Source of the DNA: Malurus cyaneus samueli
Taxonomy: Eukaryota > Chordata > Aves > Passeriformes > Maluridae
NCBI GenBank assembly: GCA_009741485.1
Contig: CM019227.1
Coordinates: 17,373,913-17,437,912, forward strand
Direction of reading: 5' to 3'
DNA: 64,000 bases
Below are positions 12,601 through 19,400 of this stretch, one piece after another. The position numbers and the translations under genes were made by a program. How positions within the stretch are numbered: the stretch's first letter is position 1; every line of letters begins with the position of its first letter. Under the pieces are notes generated by a model. The model saw only the letters and a list, made by a program, of their open reading frames with translations. It had not been told where the DNA came from and searched no databases.

Positions 12601-14132
12601 AGGAGCTCCCCCAAGCCCTTTGGGAATGCTGTGCCCTGGGCTGGCTGCCCTGTCCCTGCTCCTGGTGCCCAGGCCACATTCAGACCCAGCCCTTGTGTCC
12701 CAGCTGCAGGAGAACGCCATCGGAGACGAGGGAATGGCCTCCCTATCAGCTGCGCTGAAGGTCAACACCACCCTGGTGGATCTCCAGTGAGTACCCAGCC
12801 TGCAGCAGTCCTGGTGCCACAGCCTAATTATCCTAATTATCCTAATTAGCACACAAGACCACCTCAGGGTGGGTACTGAAGGGTCCCTGTTCCCTTACAG
12901 CCTGCAGGTGGCTTCAGTTGGCGCAGCCGGTGCCCAGGCCCTGGCAGAAGCCTTGATGGTCAACCAGAGCCTGCAGATCCTGGAGTAAGTGCCCCGCGGG
13001 GCCACCACGTGCCCACGGCAGTGCCACTGAGGTGTCTGAGGTCCCGGGTCCCTTGACTCCTTGTGTGGGGTCACTTGTCCCCCTGCTCCCACCCCGGGCT
13101 GTCCTTGCCCAGCTCCCCCTCTGTTTGCAGCCTGCGGGGTAACGCCATCGGTGTGGTGGGAGCCAAGGCCATGGCCGGTGCACTGAGGGTGAACCGCAGC
13201 CTCCGCCACCTCAGGTGAGTGTCCCGTCCCAGGGTGGGCCAGGAACGGCCTGTCCAGCCCTCCCTTAGGGAACAGCGATGGACGGCCAGGCCAGCGGTTC
13301 TCAGGGGGGCAAAACCCTGAGTGGGTGGCTTTTCCCATGGCTGGTCCTTGCATCCCCTCCTGGTGGCCACATCTCCCTGGGCAGCACAGTCTGATCCTCC
13401 TGCCCCCACAGCCTGCAGGAAAACTCCCTGGGCATGGATGGAGCCATCTGCATCGCCACAGCCCTCAAGGGCAACCACGGCCTCACCTACATCAAGTAAG
13501 GGTCTGAGGCAGGGGAGGGATGGGATGGGATGGGATGGGATGGAGATGGGATGGGATGGGATGGGATGGGATGGGATGGGATGGGATGGATGGGATGGGA
13601 TGGGTGATGGGATGGGATGGGATGGGATGGGGGAGCCCATGGGAGCCATTCTGGGACCTGCCCCACACTGGCACTTCCCCATTCCTGGCTGCCCACAGGG
13701 CAGGGGCACCCCGTGCCCTCTCGGCGTGACAGCCACCACACCCACACAGCTCCAGGCCCCTCAGCTCCTCCCCAGGGTTGCCTCTGGAGCAAAGAACCAT
13801 CTCAAAGGCAAATACTGCAGGGCAGAAGTGGCTCAGCCCCTCCAGCTCTGCAGGGCTTTCTCAGCTCCTCACCCAGCTTGTCGGGGCTCTCAAACCCAGA
13901 GCATCCTGTGAGCGGGGTCTCTGATGGCGCACAGCGGGCACAGCGATGCTGGAGGCTGCTGCAAAGCTGGGGAGCACCTCCTGTCCCCAGCAAGGACCCT
14001 GCTGTGCCTGCTGTCCCAGCCCGAGCCCCTCTCTGTCCCCAGCCTGCAGGGAATCGCATCGGGCAGTCGGGAGCCAAGATGATCGCGGACACCATCCGGA
14101 CAAACTCGCCCGACTGCGTCGTGGATGTGTGA
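3571..14132 (+). CDS. NLRC3: NLRC3, NLR family CARD domain containing 3 (whole gene, 18 exons)
   Basis: Cytosolic NOD-like receptor. In mammals NLRC3 restrains innate and T-cell signalling, for example through STING/TBK1 and TRAF6-NF-kB; the same role here is inferred from orthology. Coding exons: 3571-3637, 4079-4336, 5241-6984, 7533-7619, 8342-8425, 8637-8719, 9179-9262, 9368-9451, 9874-9957, 10662-10745, 11161-11244, 11335-11418, 11672-11755, 12704-12786, 12901-12984, 13131-13214, 13412-13495 and 14043-14132. Domain order is CARD-like, NACHT with winged helix, then 15 LRRs that pair one to one with the human repeats as I remember them. The coding length is about 1,112 residues if three single-base gaps are discounted, against 1,065 in human. 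As written, exons 8637-8719, 12704-12786 and 14043-14132 each lack one base and run into a stop. The first two exons are the least certain part of the model. Confidence 0.93.
4079..4336 (+). CDS. NLRC3: NLRC3 exon coding a CARD-like domain
   Basis: The reading frame codes about 85 residues with the hydrophobic pattern of a death-fold CARD. Landmarks are W-Y-H-T-W-L near the start, the helix [13 protein letters not shown], then [11 protein letters not shown] and a closing [17 protein letters not shown]. The last part resembles the end of CARDs in other NLRC proteins. The acceptor is at 4077-4078. The donor at 4337 (C/GTGGGA) is weak but gives phase 1, which is what the next exon needs (C plus AG makes a glutamine). 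A much better looking GTGAGG at 4228 falls inside the domain, gives phase 0 and was rejected. Human NLRC3 has only an atypical CARD, so function as a recruiting domain is inference. Confidence 0.65.
4337..5240 (+). other. NLRC3 intron before the NACHT exon
   Basis: About 900 bases with no further exon of matching phase that I could recognise. It ends in a run of TCC units and a good pyrimidine tract before the acceptor at 5239-5240. Parts are rich in CCAGGATCAG / GGTCCAG-like words at 4800-4960, a loose degenerate repetition rather than a clean array. Confidence 0.5.
5241..6984 (+). CDS. NLRC3: NLRC3 large exon: NACHT ATPase and winged-helix region
   Basis: A single intact exon of 1,744 bp codes about 580 residues. 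It begins with a linker containing LLLVEGLTD, a stretch shared with human NLRC3. The Walker A motif [10 protein letters not shown] is at 5492-5521, with the lysine that binds nucleotide phosphate. Walker [10 protein letters not shown] is at 5702-5728. The sensor-1 motif VWVTSRP lies near 5848, followed by [14 protein letters not shown] winged-helix [12 protein letters not shown] is near 6413-6450, then [18 protein letters not shown]. All key ATPase residues are present and there is no frame break over 1.7 kb, so the nucleotide-binding core looks functional. The exon closes with [11 protein letters not shown] and a split arginine codon that joins to 7533. Confidence 0.97.
7043..7290 (-). mobile_element. 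CR1 LINE 3' fragment
   Basis: Antisense CR1 3' end in the intron after the NACHT exon. It reads TTTGGGTTGGAAGGGACC, then the CCATGGCAGGGACACC block, and ends near TTTTAGTCTAAACC. It is 5' truncated, as most CR1 copies are. It is also a good reference for the other copies in this window. Confidence 0.88.
7533..7619 (+). CDS. NLRC3: NLRC3 LRR exon 1
   Basis: The 87-bp exon codes [19 protein letters not shown] and then KDCQIQRL. It matches the human start of the LRR region and is three bases longer than the later units. The acceptor is CTGCAG and the donor GTAGGA. Confidence 0.94.
8342..8425 (+). CDS. NLRC3: NLRC3 LRR exon 2
   Basis: The 84-bp unit codes [19 protein letters not shown], nearly identical to the human repeat. 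It starts with one base of a split codon and ends with two, the phase kept by every later LRR exon. The preceding intron (7620-8341) holds nothing I recognise. Confidence 0.95.
8637..8719 (+). CDS. NLRC3: NLRC3 LRR exon 3, one base short
   Basis: This exon codes [13 protein letters not shown] and then loses frame. It is 83 bp where its neighbours are 84 bp. The missing base falls in the C run at about 8675-8676, where the codon for the conserved leucine after GAKA would begin. The shifted frame stops at 8689-8691. After the gap, the other frame still reads a good LRR end up to the donor. It could be an assembly undercall, a real frameshift or an exon that is skipped; skipping leaves the downstream frame intact because all neighbours share one phase. 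Confidence 0.9.
9179..9262 (+). CDS. NLRC3: NLRC3 LRR exon 4
   Basis: The 84-bp unit codes [19 protein letters not shown] and then TNHRLVSL. The acceptor is CCACAG and the donor GTGAGT. It keeps the LxxNxI core and the leucines of the repeat. The intron before it (8720-9178) shows no element. Confidence 0.94.
9368..9451 (+). CDS. NLRC3: NLRC3 LRR exon 5
   Basis: The 84-bp unit codes [19 protein letters not shown] and then QNCSLREL. It sits only 105 bp after the previous exon. The split methionine codon at its end matches the human ELM junction. Confidence 0.94.
9874..9957 (+). CDS. NLRC3: NLRC3 LRR exon 6
   Basis: The 84-bp unit codes [19 protein letters not shown] and then VNHSLQSL. It is the only internal LRR exon that starts with G rather than C, because the shared codon is methionine, as in human. 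The intron before it (9452-9873) holds nothing identifiable. Confidence 0.94.
   Translation, partial: ALRQLGGRWRLHCLGRSSEGEPQPAKP
10662..10745 (+). CDS. NLRC3: NLRC3 LRR exon 7
   Basis: The 84-bp unit codes [19 protein letters not shown] and then SNRGLLSL, orthologous to the human LQSNSISDAGVAAL repeat. The 704-bp intron before it shows no repeat element that I recognise. Confidence 0.94.
11161..11244 (+). CDS. NLRC3: NLRC3 LRR exon 8
   Basis: The 84-bp unit codes [19 protein letters not shown] and then SNSTLRKL. The frame is intact and the donor is GTAAGT. The intron before it (10746-11160) has no visible element. Confidence 0.94.
11335..11418 (+). CDS. NLRC3: NLRC3 LRR exon 9
   Basis: The 84-bp unit codes [19 protein letters not shown] and then ENQALTSL, matching the human LTANLLHDQGARAIA repeat. 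The intron before it is only 90 bp. Confidence 0.94.
11672..11755 (+). CDS. NLRC3: NLRC3 LRR exon 10
   Basis: The 84-bp unit codes [19 protein letters not shown] and then SNSSLASL. The WNFIQA core is shared with human NLRC3. The next intron carries the CATCC array. Confidence 0.94.
11803..12272 (+). repeat. (CCCAT)n pentamer array
   Basis: About 470 bp of CCCAT / CCATC units with interspersed GCATC, CATC and CATCAT variants lie inside an NLRC3 intron. The first third is mostly CATCG-CATCC mixed units and the middle is purer CCCAT. It directly joins a CR1 fragment on its right, at the place where other CR1 copies in this window carry two or three CATCC units. The minus strand has repeated GGG tracts and could form G-quadruplexes. 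Long frames read through it in all six phases are artefacts of the repeat. Confidence 0.97.
12273..12545 (-). mobile_element. CR1 LINE 3' fragment joined to the pentamer array
   Basis: Antisense CR1 begins within the last CATCC units with CCACCCTGCCATGGCAGGG. It carries small internal deletions and a doubled CACCCTCCCAGGA segment, and runs to about CCCTTTAGGCCCTGG. The normal CR1 tail that should precede it (TTTGGGTTGGAAGGGACC) is missing, replaced by the pentamer array. Confidence 0.87.
12704..12786 (+). CDS. NLRC3: NLRC3 LRR exon 11, one base short at its acceptor
   Basis: The exon codes [19 protein letters not shown] and then VNTTLVDL, but with the acceptor at 12702-12703 it is 83 bp. Neighbouring exons start C-CTG after AG; here one C is absent, so splicing at this AG would shift frame and stop at 12756-12758. 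An alternative acceptor at 12671-12672 follows a pyrimidine-rich stretch and gives a 114-bp exon. That restores frame and adds ten residues ([14 protein letters not shown]) in front of the repeat. Either the assembly lost a base, or this bird uses the upstream acceptor. Confidence 0.88.
12901..12984 (+). CDS. NLRC3: NLRC3 LRR exon 12
   Basis: The 84-bp unit codes [19 protein letters not shown] and then VNQSLQIL. It keeps the unusual LQVAS core that marks this repeat in human too. The 114-bp intron before it contains three CCTAATTAT-like units at 12826-12848. Confidence 0.94.
13131..13214 (+). CDS. NLRC3: NLRC3 LRR exon 13
   Basis: The 84-bp unit codes [19 protein letters not shown] and then VNRSLRHL, closely matching the human [15 protein letters not shown] repeat. 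The frame and both splice sites are intact. Confidence 0.94.
13412..13495 (+). CDS. NLRC3: NLRC3 LRR exon 14
   Basis: The 84-bp unit codes [19 protein letters not shown] and then GNHGLTYI. Most of it is identical to human. The donor GTAAGG lies 21 bp before the GGGAT array. Confidence 0.95.
13517..13632 (+). repeat. (GGGAT)n pentamer array
   Basis: About 116 bp of nearly pure GGGAT units with a few interruptions lie at the 5' end of the last NLRC3 intron. On this strand, and so in the pre-mRNA, GGG runs spaced by AT fit the G-quadruplex pattern. It is the reverse complement of the array at 11803-12272. Confidence 0.97.
14043..14132 (+). CDS. NLRC3: NLRC3 last coding exon, one base short
   Basis: This is the terminal LRR and stop. 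The family frame reads [16 protein letters not shown] and then a short tail ending C-V-V-D-V with TGA at 14130-14132. The first codons, L-Q-G, are in the incoming frame, but a G run of four expected at about 14049-14051 has only three Gs. The frame as written therefore shifts and stops at 14080-14082, losing about 17 native residues. The effect on the protein would be small even if the shift is real. Confidence 0.88.
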   Translation, partial: PAGNRIGQSGAKMIADTIRTNSPDCVVDV

Positions 14133-14677
14133 GGGGCCCGGGGGTCCCTCTGGCCATGGGGACACTGCAGGGACATCCCTGGTGTCCGTCTCAGGGGCAG
14201 GGAATGCTCCTGAGCTCCTGGCACAGCCCAGGAGGACCGAGGGTGTCGGATCAGGAGCGCAGGAGGGGCAAGGCCGGTCATGTTGAAAGCTGAGGCGTGT
14301 GTATGGCCACATCCCTGCTCATCCAGGGGGAGCTTCAGGGGAAACACAAAAAGGAGGGAGGAGGGCAGATCCCATGTACCAGACCTTGTTTCTGTGGGTG
14401 GCTTAGCTGCGAATGGCAGCTCCTCCTGTGATCTCCCTGGTGCTCTGTCCCCAGGGCCTGTGGGCTTCCTTGGCAATCCCAGATGGACACAAGAGATTTG
14501 CTGCTGCCTTGCTTAGGTGGGAGCAGTGCTGGGGACCGGGGCACTTCCAGCAGGCCCTGTGTTGGTGCTGTGGCCTCACACCCAGGCTGTGCTGGCCAGA
14601 GACAGCTCATGTGCTTGGGACTGATGAGACAGAAAACCCAAGGCATAGGGGTGGAACTACCCAGAAAGGTTTTGGAA

Positions 14678-14683
14678 AATAAA
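14678..14683 (+). terminator. Putative NLRC3 polyadenylation signal
   Basis: AATAAA about 546 bp after the NLRC3 stop is the first canonical signal on this strand after the coding end. Cleavage site and downstream element were not verified. Confidence 0.5.
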
Positions 14684-15489
14684 AGTACTCAGGAAAACGG
14701 GAGTAGGAGGGTGAATGTGAGAACTGCACTGCATGAGGATGGGGTCACCAGCACATCTTGGTGCTGCTCCAGGACTGCCTGAGATCAACGTTCTGCCTTT
14801 CATGGTCAGGCTGGAGCTCTTGTGTCACCAGCTGCTGCCATCGGCGTTCTGTTACCTTGGGATGTGCCAGCCTCAGGGCCTGTCCCTAGCAAGTCACCTT
14901 TTGGGCCGGTGGCTGCTGAGAGTGGAGCTGGTGCCTTTGTGGGTGTGGCAGAGACACAGTGACTCTCCAGAGGTGCCAGGTTTGCCGGTGACCCAGCAGC
15001 CAAACTGAATCCCCTGAAGCCACTGTCCCCTGTCCCCAGCCCAGCCAGGACACACTGCCACACTCAGGGCAGCCAGTGGCTGCTGTGGGGCCCTGGGGGC
15101 TGATCAGAAGCACTGGGCTGAGCTCTGGAGTGCACATATTTGGGAATGAATCAGCTCCTTGGTGAGCAGATGCCTTGTGCAACCTCGTTGTTGCCCTGCA
15201 GGGCGTTTGGGACAGGCTGTGCTCTCTGCCCTGCCTGAGAGCTCATGGCACAGGGGGCTGCTGCACGTGGGGCTGCTCATGCCTGGCACAAACCACCAGT
15301 GGCTTCCCCGGATCCCTGCTGGCTGTGCTGAAGGCTGAAGGTGGCAGTGCTGCCTGGGGAGAGAGGCTCTGGCTCTGTGCACAACAGGCACCTTCCTGTG
15401 TGGGCCGACACTAGAGGAAATAACAAAGAACTGACACCCAAACTGCAGCCCCCACTGGGAGAATGGGCCTGGTCTAGTGGCTCAGATCA
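14684..15489. other. Gap between convergent 3' ends
   Basis: About 800 bp of GC-rich sequence without a recognisable exon, repeat or RNA gene. Open frames here are short and lack any family signature. Confidence 0.5.
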
Positions 15490-15900
15490 TCACAAAATGG
15501 TTTGGTCTGGAGAGACCTCAGAGCTCATCCCATCCCATCCTGCCATGGGCAGGGTCACCTTCCACTGTCCCAGGCTGCTCCAAGCCCTGTCCAGCCTGGC
15601 CTTGGACACTGCCAGGGATCCAGGGGCAGCCACAGCTTCTCTGGGCACCCTGTGCCAGGGCCTCCCCACTCTCACAGGGAACAATTCCTTCCCAATATCC
15701 CACCCATCCCTGCCCTCTGGCAGTGGGAAGCCATTCCCTGTGTCCTGTCCCTCCATCCCTTGTCCCCAGTCCCTCTCCAGCCCTCCTGGACCCCTTTAAG
15801 CCTTGGAAGGGCCTCTGAGGTCTCCCCCCAGACCCTTCTCCAGTTTTACCTCCATTCCTTCAGTCTACCTGGTGCTGCTCTTTGTGCTGACAAGCCCCTG
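15490..15900 (-). mobile_element. CR1 LINE 3' fragment between the genes
   Basis: Antisense CR1 starts at AAAATGGTTTGGTCTGGAG and carries two CATCC units before CCATGGGCAGGG. It continues past the usual end of the short copies into CCTCCATTCCTTCAGTCTACC, so it is one of the longer fragments. Confidence 0.88.
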
Positions 15901-15989
15901 ATTAAGTAAAGGATATGTTTAGGATAAATAGATTTAAGCCAGGTTTAAAACCAATTAAAATGCATTCCCAGAGCAGCTTTTTATCCAGT

Positions 15990-15995
15990 TTTATT
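15990..15995 (-). terminator. Putative CLUAP1 polyadenylation signal
   Basis: AATAAA on the minus strand, about 330 bp beyond the CLUAP1 stop, in AT-rich sequence. It lies about 1.3 kb from the NLRC3 signal, so the two transcripts would end tail to tail without overlap. Confidence 0.5.
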
Positions 15996-16324
15996 AAGCC
16001 AAAGAAATCTATTTGGACATAATAAAATGCAGGGAAATCAGGCACAAGATGCTCACTGGAGTGAGACTTCTGGCACTGCAGAGCTCAAGAGCCAGTTTAG
16101 TGTAATTATGGAAATAAGTGCACATTACTGTGATTCTCATTATGGATAAACTGCTCGTGCTTTGAGAGTCACAAACCTGGCAATCCAAGTTTAATTTTCA
16201 CGTTTTAATGAACATTATTTACCAACTCCTGAATTCACACTGACACACCCTTTTCAGGCAGCAGGATGTTAGTTCCTGTCCTCTCCAAAGTTTGTGCTTC
16301 AAGAGGCCTCCTGCTGCTGAAGGG

Positions 16325-16477
16325 TCAGAAGTCATTATCACTTTGCTCCAGTGGCTCTGGCTTCCTTGCTCGGAGGTTGGATTTGCCTGGGGAGATTTCC
16401 ATGCTGTCATCTTCCAGATCATCCTCCTCCTCCTCCTCATCTTCATCCAGGTCGATCTCACTGTCCCCTGAGTCTTC
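16325..16477 (-). CDS. CLUAP1: CLUAP1 last coding exon: acidic C-terminus
   Basis: Codes 50 residues and the stop. It starts [13 protein letters not shown], runs through an uninterrupted E/D stretch coded largely by GAG and GAT, then [17 protein letters not shown] and the conserved end SDNDF with TGA at 16325-16327. The serine in the acidic context (DSGDSE) looks like a casein kinase 2 type site, as in the human tail; that is pattern only. The 3' UTR probably runs to about 15970. Confidence 0.96.
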   Translation of the reverse strand, partial: EDSGDSEIDLDEDEEEEEDDLEDDSMEISPGKSNLRARKPEPLEQSDNDF

Positions 16478-19400
16478 CTGCAGGAAAGGCAACAGAGTCC
16501 ATGCCCAGCTCAGCTCTGCCATGGCAAAGCCTCTTTGCCAGCCCAAAGTAAGGGATGACAGTGCTGCTTTCCCCTGCTCTCCCAATGGATTGCAAACATC
16601 CTTCCCCACCCTACAGGGCTGATGAACACAAATTCCCCGACTTCTTCAGGATCTGGGCTATTGAAAACCTGGCAGGGTGTGTAACATTCAGGTGATGGCT
16701 GCTGTGAGACCACAGCAGCAAGGTGTGATGGAAGACAAGGAACAGCAGGAGAGGAACCCACCTGTGCTTTGGCGGTGGCCGTGCGTGGGGCTGGCTGTGC
16801 CGGGGCTGGGGTCCCCTTGGAGAGCCAGAGTGGAGCAACAGGAGAGGCAGAGCAGGAAAAAAATGGACAAGAACATAAAAGAAAACAGAAAGTGGCTGGG
16901 CTGGGAGCAGGGGAAGGCAGAAAAGGCAGGCACAGCTCACATGTGGCACCCAGCGAGTGAGAGAGGCCAGGCACACACTCCTGGCTCTTGCCAGCACCAT
17001 GAACAACTCGAGGGACTCAAAGCAGCCTCACTGGCTCCACTGTCTGATCTGGGGCACACAGAGGGGTCCCTGAGCTCTGAGACTGAAGTCAGAGGGCAGA
17101 GCCAGGAGACAAGTGATGTGTCTGCAATGGAGGGAAGCTGCAAGCTGGAATTGGCTTTCCATGCTGGACACAGGGGAGCTGTGCCAGCAGGGACAGAGCT
17201 GAGAGCAGGGAATTCTAAAGGGAACAGAAATCACAGAGGGTGACTGTCCAAATCTGTCACTAACTAACGTGGCCAAGACAATCAGGTGGCATGGGGATAA
17301 AGGTGACAACGTCTGTACCTATAGCACAGCACTCCGCCCCTCCCAGAAATGGGTCTGGGTGCCCAGGAGGCAACAACAGCCTCAGCCATACCCGGCGTGG
17401 CAGCAGTGAAGAGCAGAGCACTGCAAATTCCTCTCCAGGCACAAGGTGAAGGCGCCTGAAAAGTTGTGGCTGCCCCTGGATCTCTGTCCAAGGCCAGGTT
17501 GGATAGGGACAGTGGAAGGTGTCCCAGGGTGGAACAAGATGGGCTTTAAGGTCCATTCCAACCCAAACCATTCTGGAATTCCCAGAGAGGTCTGAACTGC
17601 CCTCCTTGAGACAGGCAGCACTGCTGGATGGAGGCAGAAAGGCTCTATCCACACTGGGAATTAACAGCAGTACAGGCTCAAACAAAAATCCACAGTCACC
17701 AGAGCTGTACTGTTTTCAAGCACTCTGCAAAACAACATTCCAGCATCACCTGGAGAGCCCCACTGCTCCTGGAATGCCAGCAGCTTTTTGGGATGGTGAG
17801 GAGAGCGAACTCCAAATGCCAACATATCCCAGCAGCTTCCTGCTGCAGGGGTAGGCACCCAGCTGTGCCCAGAGGCACACAAAGGCTGCCAAAAGGCTGG
17901 GCACAGACATAGAGCAGGTGCCTCCTGTGCAAACCTGTGTGCCACTCCCATATGAACCACAGCCAGGGACAAGGCCAGGAGCCCCGGGTCAGCAAGAGTC
18001 CCGAGGGCACATTCACAGCCCTGTGCCATCCTCCAGAGCACTGAGGGCTGATGCTCTCAGTACTGGCCACGGACAGGGTTCCAGTGAGTGGGGTTTTGGA
18101 GCAATGAAGAGGATTTAGGTCCCTGTATTTGACTCCTGCTGCACTACACTGATCCCTCTTCCCAGAAATCTGCCCCAGAGCTCACCACAACAGCATTCCT
18201 GCAGCCTGTATGCCCCTGGTTCTGCACTGCAGGGTGGGGTGAGAGCACAAGGAGCACACAGACTCCAAGAACAAAGGAGAAATAAGGAAATATGTGTCTG
18301 TGCCAAGAAGAGAGCAGTCAGCCACTCGGAGGGGAGAAGCAGGGCTGGGGTGTGAGGATTCAGCAGGTAAAGGTGTTTCTCCAGCTGAGGAGAGGGCTGG
18401 CATTCTAAAGCCCTGTAAGAGAAGGTCTGTGGACACATGAGGTGGTTACTCACATCTTCCTCCGTGTCTCCCCCTTGCATCGATCCCACGATCCGTGTGC
18501 CAGCTCTTCCTGCAGGAGCAAAGAGTCACCATCAAACCTGGCTTGTGGGTACAGAGAGGGAGGAGGAAGGGTAAAGTTCAGAGTGTACCCCTCAGTGAGA
18601 GGATGAGACCCCAATTCACGCAGCCATCCCCCCTTGCTGAACCTCATTGCTCAGGAGAAGGTGGGGGGGGTAAAGCCAACAGCAATTAACATTGGACACA
18701 ATGACCTTGGAGTTTTCCTCCTCCAGCATTAATGATTCTATGACTCTAGCTCCAGTCAGGGTGGTATTTCCAGAGCTACCTTATTCCAGCACGGTGGTCC
18801 TGACAGGACAAGAGGCAATGGCCACACTAAGAAACAGAAAATTCCATTTGAACACAAGAGAACTGTGAGGGCACTGAAGGGCTGGAATGATGTTGCCAAG
18901 AGAAGTTGTGGAGTCTCCATCTACAGAGATACTCAAAACCAAACTGGAGGTGGTCCTGGACAAGCAGCTCAAATCTCCTGTTTGAGCACAGAGGCTGCTC
19001 TAGATGATCCTGACAGGTCCCTTCCAACCTCAAAAATCTGTGAACTGACACATTCCTTCCTCTCCTTTGGCAGGCAAAGAACAAAAGCCTGGTTTTAAAT
19101 GCAGTGAATCCCTGGTGCTTTAGAGAGCTCAGACCCTTTCTGATATTCCAGGGGGGACTGAATCTCACAGGAACCCCTGGCAGTGCCCAGGCAAACCTCA
19201 AGAATTCCCTGTTGGGAGTTTGATGTGCAAGGCTGAAGAGGAGGTGGGGATCTGCAGGGAGCTCCCTGAGAAGGGAGAACACCCTGTGCCTGCTTGGCTG
19301 GTTTTGGCCACACAGAGGCCATGGGAAGATGTCAGCAAGTCCCCTTTGCTGGGGAGGGGGTCTGGGAGGTGTTGGGAATGGGAAGAGCAGAGTTGTGAGC

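Noticed and set aside
8637..14132. NLRC3 as a dead pseudogene
   Set aside because: The NACHT exon, nearly all splice sites and 12 of 15 LRR exons are intact and close to human; three homopolymer contractions are better explained by assembly error until tested.
16677..17243. Frame of 188 codons on the plus strand within the last CLUAP1 intron
   Set aside because: Antisense to the gene, low-complexity charged composition, no similarity I recognise.
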